NCBI GenBank assembly: GCA_002424635.1
Contig: DIKT01000090.1
Coordinates: 1-51,210 of the forward strand
From: Desulfobulbaceae bacterium UBA5611
Lineage (GTDB): Bacteria; Desulfobacterota; Desulfobulbia; Desulfobulbales; Desulfocapsaceae
Direction: 5' to 3'
DNA: 51,210 nucleotides
The notes beneath the pieces were generated by a model, which searched no databases, had not been told where the DNA came from, and saw only the letters and a list, made by a program, of their open reading frames with translations. Position numbers and translations under genes: made by a program. This document shows positions 17,493 to 26,005 of this stretch, in pieces (the stretch's first letter is position 1; the number at the start of each line of letters is the position of its first letter).

Positions 17493-17643
17493 GCCGCAGC
17501 ACCCAGAAGACGAGAAGAGCCATACCTATGGCGCCATAGAGCAGCAGTCAAGGGATGCAATCACTGCCGTATTTTCTGGCAACAATCCAGAAGGTGGCCG
17601 CCCCGACCACCCCGGCAGTAAGCAGAATCAGCAGATCTTTCAT
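17482..17643 (-). CDS. candidate small membrane selenoprotein (in-frame TGA) or interrupted ORF
   Basis: The minus-strand ATG at 17643 lies 9 bases after the typA stop. The frame gives a first hydrophobic helix (KDLLILLTAGVVGAATFWIV), a short basic loop ARKYGSDCIP, an in-frame TGA at 17550-17548, then a second helix (LLLYGAIGMALLVFWVLRLIF) and TGA at 17484-17482. Read through, it makes a 53-residue two-helix protein with Cys29-Ile-Pro-Sec32, the CxxU redox arrangement of many selenoproteins. Eight bases after the TGA is an exact palindrome (17526-17539) able to form a hairpin with loop GCGC, G first, roughly like a bacterial SECIS but a little close to the TGA. The alternatives are a nonsense mutation or a 31-residue one-helix protein. 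The preceding AAAGAAAAG is a weak ribosome site. Confidence 0.45.
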
Positions 17644-17652
17644 CACTTTTCT

Positions 17653-19455
17653 TTAGCCCCTGATGCGAACGTCACTTTTCTTCCGTAACCTGATTGATTT
17701 TGGGGTAACCTCAACCAGTTCATCATCATTAATATAGGCAATACAATCTTCCAGGGTCAAGGCCCGAGGAGGAGTCAGGATGACAGCCTCATCCGAACCA
17801 GAGGCCCGCATATTGGTCAGTTTTTTGCCTTTGCCGGGATTAACCACCATATCACCGCCGCGCGAACTCTCGCCAATGATTTGTCCGGTGTACAAGGGTG
17901 CGCCAGGATGAATGAAGAGCGTACCCCGTTCCTGTAGGTTAAACAGCGCATAAGCCACCGCGGTGCATGGCTCTTTAACCAGCAACACGCCATTGACTCT
18001 GTTTGTGATCTCGCCGGCATAAGGGGCATATTCGGCAAATACATAGCTCATCATGCCCATACCTTTGGTATCAGTCATGAACTGGGAGCGATAACCAAGC
18101 AGACCGCGGGTGGGGATCTTAAACAGCATCCGCACCATGCCGCTATGACCGCTATTCATCTCCTCCATCTGCCCTTTCAACCGACCCAGTTTTTCAATGA
18201 CTGCGCCCTGATATTTTTCATCAACATCGATCGTCAGCGCCTCAAAAGGCTCCATGATCTTGCCATTTTCCTCTCTCATGATCACCTGCGGCCGGGTTAC
18301 CTGAAACTCATAGTCTTCACGGCGCATCTTCTCAATGAGGATCGAAAGATGCAGTTCACCGCGGCCTGATACCCGGTAGCCAACCGCATCGGTAAGAGGC
18401 TCATAATGAAGGGCCACATCAGACAGGACCTCACGGCTGAGGCGCTCTTCAATATGTCTGGAGGTGACAAATTTGCCCTCTTTACCGGCGAAAGGTGAAT
18501 CATTGGGGATAAAATTCATGGAGATGGTGGGCGGATCAATGGCGACCAGCGGCAACGGCATCGGATTATCCGGATCAGTAAAGGTCACGCCCACCGTCAC
18601 ATCATCCATACCGGCCACGGCCACAATTTCACCGACGCCGGCACTGTCAATAGGGACCTTGCCATCACTTTCAAAGCGGTAGATTTTGGAGATCCGCACC
18701 GGTTTGATCGAACCATCGCGCCGAGCCACGGCCAGCGGCTGATTAATGGAGATGGTACCATTGACCACCTTGCCGATCCCCAGCCGTCCCAGATAGGGGG
18801 AATAATCAATGGTGCTCACCTGCAGCTGCAAAGGGGCATCCGGCGAACCCGAAGGCGCCGGAATATGTTCGGTGATCATCTTGGAGATGATCTGCATGCC
18901 CATGCCGCCCTCGATAGGATCATCAGGATCAGCCATGGCGTAGCCGTCCTTGGCCGAGGCATAAACCACGGGAAAATCCAGGACATCATCGGGGGCATCG
19001 AGCTTGACAAACAGATCAAAGACCTGATCGAGAACCCAAGGGCAGCGCGCCGCCGGTTTATCTATCTTATTGATAACGACAATGACCGGCAGTTTATTCT
19101 CCAGGGCCTTTTTCAGCACAAAATAAGTCTGGGGCATGGGCCCTTCCTGGGCATCCACCAGCAGCAGTGCGCCGTCCGCCATGCGCAGAACGCGCTCGAC
19201 CTGGCCGCCGAAATCAGCATGGCCGGGAGTATCGATAATATTGATGGAAAAATCTTCGTACTGATACGAGCCATTCTTGGCAGTAATGGTGATACCGCGC
19301 TCACGCTCCAGATCGCCGGAATCCATGAGCCGTTCTGCTACATCCTGATTATCACGGAACATCCCGGAATACTTGAAGAGTTGATCAACCAGCGTCGTCT
19401 TGCCGTGGTCAACATGGGCGATAATGGCGACGTTACGAATTTTTTCCTGTTTCAT
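17653..19455 (-). CDS. typA: ribosome-associated translational GTPase TypA/BipA
   Basis: TypA is a translation-factor GTPase that binds 70S ribosomes and supports assembly or translation under stress and cold. The start at 19455 (600 aa) follows GGGAAGAAG; an upstream in-frame codon at 19482 lacks support. G1 is IAHVDHGKTTL, G3 DTPGHADFGG, G4 INKIDKPAA, and effector residues follow RERGITITAKN. Domains II, III and V (EF-G-like) and the TypA-specific C-terminal domain (ending in LVEVTPKSIRLRKK) are complete, and the length fits the family. A hairpin with a T run lies in its leader (19484-19515), only about 29 bases before the ATG, which may control expression. Confidence 0.96.
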   Translation of the reverse strand: MKQEKIRNVAIIAHVDHGKTTLVDQLFKYSGMFRDNQDVAERLMDSGDLERERGITITAKNGSYQYEDFSINIIDTPGHADFGGQVERVLRMADGALLLVDAQEGPMPQTYFVLKKALENKLPVIVVINKIDKPAARCPWVLDQVFDLFVKLDAPDDVLDFPVVYASAKDGYAMADPDDPIEGGMGMQIISKMITEHIPAPSGSPDAPLQLQVSTIDYSPYLGRLGIGKVVNGTISINQPLAVARRDGSIKPVRISKIYRFESDGKVPIDSAGVGEIVAVAGMDDVTVGVTFTDPDNPMPLPLVAIDPPTISMNFIPNDSPFAGKEGKFVTSRHIEERLSREVLSDVALHYEPLTDAVGYRVSGRGELHLSILIEKMRREDYEFQVTRPQVIMREENGKIMEPFEALTIDVDEKYQGAVIEKLGRLKGQMEEMNSGHSGMVRMLFKIPTRGLLGYRSQFMTDTKGMGMMSYVFAEYAPYAGEITNRVNGVLLVKEPCTAVAYALFNLQERGTLFIHPGAPLYTGQIIGESSRGGDMVVNPGKGKKLTNMRASGSDEAVILTPPRALTLEDCIAYINDDELVEVTPKSIRLRKKSDVRIRG

Positions 19456-19483
19456 ATCTTCTTCCCTGACCCTTAGGATCAAA

Positions 19484-19515
19484 ATAAAAAAGCACCCGTA
19501 ACAAGACGAGTGCTT
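19484..19515 (-). terminator. Rho-independent-type hairpin in the typA leader
   Basis: On the minus strand AAGCACTCGT pairs with ACGGGTGCTT (one mismatch) around a six-base loop and is followed directly by TTTTTT. It sits between the sngC end and the typA ATG, so it ends some transcript entering from upstream or acts as an attenuator for typA. Confidence 0.6.
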
Positions 19516-19895
19516 ACCGATTATGACTCATGCAAACGCAAAAAATGATGGCTTCACAAGAACACAAATACACCTGACTACTTCAATTACCTTATAAAAC
19601 GGACAGATGCAGATACACTGCCAAGACGATTAAGATTTACTACTGTTTACCAGCCATCCCTCTCTCTGTCTCATAGAACTCACAAAAACCTTCCTTATAC
19701 CAGAGAAGAGCGGGTTTTGCAAGGAAAGAGCTAAAAGAGCGATAAAACATCCTATAGATATTTTAAAAAAATTAGGATATTTGTTAAAGTTCAAGACGCG
19801 CAAAAAGTTTTACCGTAGGCATATAGTTAAAAATATTAATATTTCGAGAATAAAATCTTGAGCACAATGTAGAAATTAAACAAAAAGACAATTGT
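19516..19895. other. AT-rich intergenic stretch between typA and sngC
   Basis: No open frame of convincing length is seen on either strand. The last ~115 bases hold the degraded repeat copy; the rest is AT-rich with a possible typA promoter not placed with confidence. A small RNA ending at the hairpin at 19484-19515 cannot be excluded. Confidence 0.5.
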
Positions 19896-19900
19896 TCAAA
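19782..19900 (+). repeat. degraded copy of the MITE-like repeat at the sngC 3' end
   Basis: By eye it aligns with the full copy at 38661-38795 through TTTTACCG-AGGC-TATAGTT, CGAG-ATAAAAT-TTGAGCA and a final TTCAA near 19895. It is AT-shifted and has small indels. Its outer end overlaps the sngC stop codon (19896-19898). Confidence 0.5.
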
Positions 19901-22163
19901 ATCCCCTTAAAAATTTAAAGTCATGCAAATTGCTGATGGCCTTAAGTGCCCCTTCAGAATCGAGTTTTGAGGCGGCATAATCCGCACTTAACAGTTCATC
20001 AGTCAGAAACAGGTCATACTTTTCTTTGGCTTTATTATCAATAGACATTGCCAGCTCAAAGGCATCCGGTACCCCTTCATTTATTAATACTCTCAGGCAA
20101 TTAGTCAGTTCCTCAGCCGATGATTGTATAACTATAATCGCAATCCCTTCATTGACCGCTTTTAGCCCCTTTGCCCGGAGCATGGCGGCAATAGTATCCA
20201 TAGCCCTGTCTCCCATCCAGCAAAACAGGTAGGTTATGTTCCCATGGGAGAAAAGCCGTTGATTTTGCAAGTCATACCGCTGAAAGTTTTTTTTGCCTTC
20301 TGCCAATAATTCTTGAGCCCGGACATCTAGAAAAACCGGGATGCTTTTCTCTTTGTAAACCTCTAACATCTCCTGTCGAATACGGTCATGAATCCAGCCT
20401 GATTGCCCGCCAAAAACAGGTGGTTTCCCTCCTTTGGCCGGTTTTAGATCAATGACCCTCTTCTGGGAATCCACGCTGAGAACCAGCCAGCGCCGTCCTC
20501 CGAAGATGAGATACGACCCTTCGCTCACCGGGCGGTCAATGGGAAGAGTGCCAATGGTTCTGGCCCCTGTGACAAGGCGGTATTCTTCAGGAGCGGCAAA
20601 TGCCGCATAGAATGAGTAGTGATTGACAATACGTTCTCCAAGTTGGCCATGCAGCAATAGTCCATCACTAGCCTGCATGAGCAGCTTGTGGCTTCCCATA
20701 CTTTTCAATACATCGGCAAACAACTGCTGACTCATGATGCCAAACGGCCCTTTGACACAGAGAACATTCCATGCCTGGGCAGCAGTTACTCCGCCATATT
20801 GGGCAATAATCGACAGTAGCTGCTGCACCAATGTCGAAATGTGCAACCCGCTTTCAGGTGGTGGCTCGTACCATTTAGCCAGCAGAAGCCGCACCATGGC
20901 AATCGTTTGGACAAGACCGGCACGCAAGCAATCGGCAAGAGACGATTTATCCGTCAACTCCTCCTCCTGAAGGTAAATCCGCAGTATTGCCGGGTCGCCT
21001 CGCCTTCCAGAGCGGCCAAGACGCTGCCTCATACTGGCAACGGACGGCGGCACCCCCAACTGAGCAATATTAGCAATTGCCCCGATGTCGATTCCCATCT
21101 CCAGCGTTGACGTGCAGGCTATCGAAACTGGTCGGGACTTGTCCTTGATTGCCATCTCTGCATCTTCCCGCAGTTCTTTTGAAAGACTGCCATGATGAGG
21201 CCAAAACTCGTTGGGAATATGCTGGTCCTCACACATCTTCCGCAGCAAGTCTGCAAAATATTCAACTCTGTTGCGGCTGTTGGCAAAGATAAGGTTGCTG
21301 CTACCTCGTAATGTCTTGAATAATGACTCACCTATAGCCAAGTCGCTCCCATCCTCGGGAGGTTCTTCCTGGTCGTCATTCTGTGAGGGGGCAAGAGCTG
21401 GCTGTTGTTGTAGATACCCTTTTAGAAGCAATTTGAGTTCCTGCCCACTTGCATTAGAAAGGATCATGTTAACGTTATCGGCATAGCCGGGTCGCAAGAA
21501 ATCCGCTGCCAGCACCATATCTCCAATAGTGGCGCTCAAACCTATACGCGGGACTTTTCTCTTTATGGCAAATTCGAGCCGGTGCAGGAGAGACTGCAAC
21601 TGTCGACCCCGCTCGGAACCGATGAAAGAATGAAGTTCGTCGACTACGGCATAAAGAAGCGCATTGAAAATAGTGGGAATTGCGTGGCCATGATTAACAA
21701 AAAGAGATTCTAGTGATTCCGGGGTGATAAGAAGAATTCCGCTTGGGTGTTTCAGAAATTTACTTTTCCTGCTGGCTGATATATCGCCGTGCCATGGATA
21801 GACCGGAATATCAAGCTCTTCGCAGAGCTGCTCCATCCGTGAGAACTGGTCATTGATGAGGGCCTTCAAGGGGCTTAGGTAGATGACAATGGCATCTTGC
21901 GATTCATCCTCTAGCAGTTTCGAACATATCGGTAAAAAGGCGGCTTCAGTCTTGCCGCTGGCAGTGGCTGCCGCAATAATGATATCCGTAATCCCAGACA
22001 GGATGGGCCGAATAGCCCGCTCCTGAGCCTCGCGGAGTTCAGTCCATCCTTGACTCCAGACCCAACGCCGGATTTTTTCATCAAGAAGGAAAAATGATTC
22101 TGAGTCTTCACCTGTAGAAGGCACATTGTCAGAGTTTGAAGGTTGCAAGGCTCTCCTCTTCAT
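19896..22163 (-). CDS. sngC: Shango defence helicase SngC (Lhr-like SF2 helicase)
   Basis: This is a DEAD/DEAH-box SF2 helicase of the Lhr-like type. Numbered from Met at 22163 (755 aa), it has Walker A ATASGKT (66-72, instead of PTGSGKT), DELH (175-178), SAT (210-212), and helicase-C motifs STLEMGIDIG and QRLGRSGRRG. A C-terminal region of about 330 residues is not recognised in detail. The gene follows an ATPase and a TerB-domain gene, the order of the three-gene Shango antiphage system. The start is unsure: the frame is open to 22283, deep in sngB; Met 22163 overlaps sngB by 35 bases, while GTG 22124 lies 4 bases after the sngB stop. The active-site motifs look intact. Confidence 0.85.
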   Translation of the reverse strand: MKRRALQPSNSDNVPSTGEDSESFFLLDEKIRRWVWSQGWTELREAQERAIRPILSGITDIIIAAATASGKTEAAFLPICSKLLEDESQDAIVIYLSPLKALINDQFSRMEQLCEELDIPVYPWHGDISASRKSKFLKHPSGILLITPESLESLFVNHGHAIPTIFNALLYAVVDELHSFIGSERGRQLQSLLHRLEFAIKRKVPRIGLSATIGDMVLAADFLRPGYADNVNMILSNASGQELKLLLKGYLQQQPALAPSQNDDQEEPPEDGSDLAIGESLFKTLRGSSNLIFANSRNRVEYFADLLRKMCEDQHIPNEFWPHHGSLSKELREDAEMAIKDKSRPVSIACTSTLEMGIDIGAIANIAQLGVPPSVASMRQRLGRSGRRGDPAILRIYLQEEELTDKSSLADCLRAGLVQTIAMVRLLLAKWYEPPPESGLHISTLVQQLLSIIAQYGGVTAAQAWNVLCVKGPFGIMSQQLFADVLKSMGSHKLLMQASDGLLLHGQLGERIVNHYSFYAAFAAPEEYRLVTGARTIGTLPIDRPVSEGSYLIFGGRRWLVLSVDSQKRVIDLKPAKGGKPPVFGGQSGWIHDRIRQEMLEVYKEKSIPVFLDVRAQELLAEGKKNFQRYDLQNQRLFSHGNITYLFCWMGDRAMDTIAAMLRAKGLKAVNEGIAIIVIQSSAEELTNCLRVLINEGVPDAFELAMSIDNKAKEKYDLFLTDELLSADYAASKLDSEGALKAISNLHDFKFLRGF

Positions 22164-23487
22164 CCGTTGGGTTAGTGGGGGGTATAAGTACAGCTCCTGT
22201 GGTTGCTGCGGCGCTTCCGGTTTCTTCGGGGAGAACATCAAGGTCGGGATTGATGTCCTGTTTAATGTCGACAGCATCGACAAGGTCTTTCCAGTCTACG
22301 TTCATATTTTGTTCGAGAACCGACAGGAGATTGACAAATGAGGTTATGGTAGTTCTAGGGGTGCGAAAATAGGCTTCACCTATTTTCTTTGAGCAGTGTT
22401 CCATGAAGGCTTTAATTCCAGCATTGGGGAGGAGGTAGTTTGCTGAATCCCCATGGGCGAAAACGTGAAGAATTTTACCTATCAGGATATAGAAATCTTC
22501 AGGGGAAAGGTTGCTCAGGCGCAATACTGGCCCGTTGTAGTCCACCAGACCTTTGACCGCAAACGTATTCTCTGCAAGCCGTGATTGCAGAGCCGAATAG
22601 CTGTACAAACCTCGGCGGGTATCCATGAGGAAATCGGGCGTTCCGCCCATAATTACACCGAGACCGACAGCGGTACCCTGCAAGCTATCATTCAGTATCC
22701 GCAAGATTTGTTCGTAATTAGCGTTCCGTGCCTGGACATTTGACAGCTTGTAGAGATTGACGAGTTCATCAAGGCAAATCAGCATCCCCGCGAATCCGGC
22801 AAGTCTGACAAATCGAGACATCAATTTCAGATGGTCGTAAAAGGACAAGTCGTCGATGATGTTTCTGACCCCAAGCGCTGCCCGTGCTTCCGTCTTGGTG
22901 GAAAATTCGGCTCGCAGCCAGCGGATGGCATCTGACTTCAATTGTTCGTTGCCCGTATCATGGCCTTTCCAGTAGGCAGCTATCACTAGGGCAAAATCAT
23001 AGCCACCAACCATTTCGGAAAGAACATTCAGTTGCTCATGGATGACAATTTCTGGGTCTTTCCCTGAAACCTTGGCGTGCTTCAGTGCCTCAGTCACAAA
23101 CCTTTCGACGATGCTCTGCATGGCACCACCGTCTGGCTTTGAGCGGGTTGAGATGTTACGCATAAGCTCGGCATAGAGCGAACGGGACTGGCCACCGGTC
23201 GCATGGATTCTTCTATCCGGGGTCAAATCAGCATGGGCGGTAACAAGCCTTTTCTCAAGGGCAATGGCTCGCACCAGATTCAGAAAGAAGGTCTTGCCGG
23301 AGCCGTACTCACCGATGACAAAACGGATAGCAGAGCCGTTATCAGCGATTCGTTCGATGTCTTTGAGAAGGGATTCGACTTCCTTGGCTCTTCCCACCTG
23401 GATTAAATGCTGGCCAACGCGGGGTACAACTCCGGCGCGTAATGATTGGATAACGGCATCACGGTCTTTTGGACGAATTGCGGTCAT
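22129..23487 (-). CDS. sngB: Shango defence ATPase SngB (BrxD-like, DUF2791)
   Basis: This 452-residue AAA/STAND-like ATPase is of the DUF2791 kind, the group that includes BREX protein BrxD. It has Walker A GEYGSGKT (59-66) and Walker B MLICLDEL (Asp240, Glu241). The start RPKDRDAVIQSLRAGVVPRVG is typical of this family. It overlaps sngA by 4 bases (ATGA) and runs into sngC, so the three proteins are probably made together. In Shango the ATPase and helicase are both needed for protection against phage (knowledge of the system, not shown here). The C-terminal ~45 residues are acidic and poorly conserved in look. Confidence 0.85.
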   Translation of the reverse strand: MTAIRPKDRDAVIQSLRAGVVPRVGQHLIQVGRAKEVESLLKDIERIADNGSAIRFVIGEYGSGKTFFLNLVRAIALEKRLVTAHADLTPDRRIHATGGQSRSLYAELMRNISTRSKPDGGAMQSIVERFVTEALKHAKVSGKDPEIVIHEQLNVLSEMVGGYDFALVIAAYWKGHDTGNEQLKSDAIRWLRAEFSTKTEARAALGVRNIIDDLSFYDHLKLMSRFVRLAGFAGMLICLDELVNLYKLSNVQARNANYEQILRILNDSLQGTAVGLGVIMGGTPDFLMDTRRGLYSYSALQSRLAENTFAVKGLVDYNGPVLRLSNLSPEDFYILIGKILHVFAHGDSANYLLPNAGIKAFMEHCSKKIGEAYFRTPRTTITSFVNLLSVLEQNMNVDWKDLVDAVDIKQDINPDLDVLPEETGSAAATTGAVLIPPTNPTDEEESLATFKL

Positions 23488-25923
23488 GTGACTATCTCCT
23501 TGGCATATTCAGTATTAATTTCTATTGGGTCATCACCTTCAAAGAACGGTCCGCCAAAATGGTCAAACGAAGCATCATTAATGCTGTCGAGCATTCCATC
23601 CAGCATCAAGTTCTTTTCTGCTGCCAGACTTTCCAGCTCTTTCCGTGCCCACATCAGTTTGGCAGCAAGAGTGCGCATGAAAGCAGAGGTTTCAGCATCG
23701 AGACCTGGAAAAACTGCTGAATCAGTGAATTCTTGAACGGGTATCGGCTGAACTGCAACAGGTTCATCATCAGTAAATATGTTGTTGAGTAGCGCGGACA
23801 CAGCTACCGTTTCGGCAAGTTTCGCTTCGACACTGCTCATATCGAGAAAGACACCCTCCGCTGGCTTCCTAACATATGACATTGGAATGGCATAACCCTG
23901 CTTTACAATATCTGCGACCTGGACTGTTACCGGCTCGACCGCAGCCGAATGGGCATGACTGTAAAGATTCCGAGCATCGAGCCCCAGCAGTTCATAGATT
24001 TTGTTTAGTATCTTGATTTCAGTTGGGTCAATATAGCCGTCAGCCTGGGCAACACTGACTATGAATTTTCCGATTGATTCCTTTTGGGAAGGATTGAGCA
24101 GTTCCAGTCGTTTTTTAATACCGTTCAAGCCGGGGAATGAGGTAAGAAGCCACTGTGTATGTGCCTTGAGACGGATTCTCTCATCAGGTGACAAATGTAG
24201 CCATGTTTCCAGGTGTTCTTCCAAGTGGTGTTCTTCTTCTGGAGCTATCGAGCCATCAGCATTGGCCACAGCAATAGCGAGGTGCAGGAGGATAGTTGCC
24301 GCAGCATATTCTTTTGACGGTGAGCTTGGGGATTTGTCCTGTATCTTAAAGAGAACAATTTCTTGACCAGGCTTCGGCAACAAGTTGCCAAAACGAGCAT
24401 CTGGTTCCATGCCAACCCCCACCTTGGCAAGAAGCTGCGCCAAGGCCATCGTCTCTCGCTTGCCAAAGCTGTCCCGGTTGACTGAAGGAATGTGCTGTAG
24501 CAGTTTGTCAAGACCTACCTGAATTGGCGTATCTGAGGTCATCACGCCCTTAAGACCTCCAAAAAGATTTTGGAACTCTTTTCCGCCATGCCCACCGAGA
24601 AGCGATTGCGGCAATAATGCCGTTGCCGCAAGGGAATCTTTGGTCCCGGCATTGCGGCCCAAATAGCGGCTGTAAGCATCCAGTTCGTTGGTGCATGACT
24701 CAGTTAATTCCCGCAATGTCGAGATAGGTTCTTTCAGTACAGTGACATCGTACAGGTCATTGCACGGAATAGTGATCTGAGCGCCAAATGAAGGACTTGC
24801 AGGACGGTAACTCATGTTGAGTTTTGTCTTGTTTAACTTGAGTTTATAGCCCTCACCGAATTTTTCCGTGTACCTTATTTGAAAGAGTTTTTTGAATTCA
24901 TCCTTGCAGCGTTGCGCCGGGGTTCGTAGTGATGTCATTGGGTCTGTCTCTATCCAAGAAAACGCCCATTCAGCGGGTAGGGGAACAGCATCGGCAGCCA
25001 TTTGCCCCAAGGCAACTTTTATCGATAAAGGGATGTCATAGCATGGGAGATTGTAGGTTGGTGGAATCTTATACAGGCGTTCTGTCGCATTTGATGACTG
25101 GAGTATGTCGATAAATCTTGATACATATCCCAAGAATGAACCATTGCCACCATATATGGAAAGAAGGCGTTTTGCTTCGGTACGGATTGCGCCGACCTCA
25201 GCTTGCGCCACATATGAAACCTTGGCATCAGCCAAGGCCCGCCGTTCAAGCCCGTAAAAATAGAGAAAAACATACCCGATGTAGGCATTGGGGTCTTTCT
25301 TGCCGGTTACCAGCCATTCAAGATAAGCAGCCCGAGACGCGGGATGCATATCAGAAAAAGAAGGCCAATAATCCATATTGCTGCCGGTGCGGTCAGGACT
25401 GTTACCATCAATCTTCAGTGAAAGGTTAATCAGAGCTGGTTCCGTTCCCCATCCGCCAACCAACAGTCTTCAGCCCTCTGCCAATATAAATCAACCCCCC
25501 GGAAATGGAATGCCCGTCCTTTTCAACAGTCCGACCTTGCGGTACCCAGACGGAATCAGCAGAAACCGACTGTTGCTGCGGTGAACCTACACCATAACTA
25601 TCGTCGGAGCTTGATTGCGAAATTGAACTATCAGGATACGAGAGAGACGGAATAATATACCTGCCTGTATTTTCCGGTATAGTCGAATTCAGTGTAACAA
25701 CTGAAGGACTGGGCTTCGCGTTGACCTGAGTTTGAGTTTCAGGGGTTGCAGAGTTCTCAGATTCATTCGTTGCTGAATTCTTTATCAGTTTTGCAATAAA
25801 CCAGATTATCAGGGTAACGCTGCCGATCGCGACAACCAGTTGCCAATATTTTGTAATCATGGCGATCAGGATAAAAATACCGACCAGGACGATTTCACTA
25901 CCAGAAGTTTTTTTTCTTGCCAT
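23484..25923 (-). pseudogene. sngA: Shango TerB-domain protein SngA, split by an apparent frameshift
   Basis: Two overlapping frames make up one protein. The first (25923-25426, ATG after AAGGAAA) has two membrane helices (IVLVGIFILIAMIT and LVVAIGSVTLIIWFIAKLI), a Ser/Thr-rich linker, and then SVWVPQGRT...SGGLIYIGRGLKTV, the beginning of a TerB-N domain. The second (open from 25463 to 23484) continues with GGWGTEPALINLSLKI and YWPSFSDMHPASRAAYLEWL, the rest of the same domain. A TerB core follows with two acidic loops (NADGSIAPEEE and QADGYIDPTE), then a TerB-C-like part. Joining them needs a one-base skip near 25455-25465, around GTTGGTTGGCGG; removing one T gives TVGGGWGTEP. The full protein would be about 810 residues. 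The cause may be a real mutation, a sequencing or assembly error, or recoding; no strong slippery site is seen. Confidence 0.8.
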
Positions 25924-26005
25924 ATGCGTTTCCTTATAAAACCTTTGTTTCTATTCACATAGCACAAATTGGCCAAACTTCATTTCTCAAACCAGAGCAT
26001 CCCAT

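Noticed and set aside
22124..22341. N-terminal extension of sngC to 22283 and plus-strand ORFs in the same stretch
   Set aside because: This stretch codes for the sngB C-terminus; a 155-base overlap is unlikely compared with starts at 22163 or 22124.
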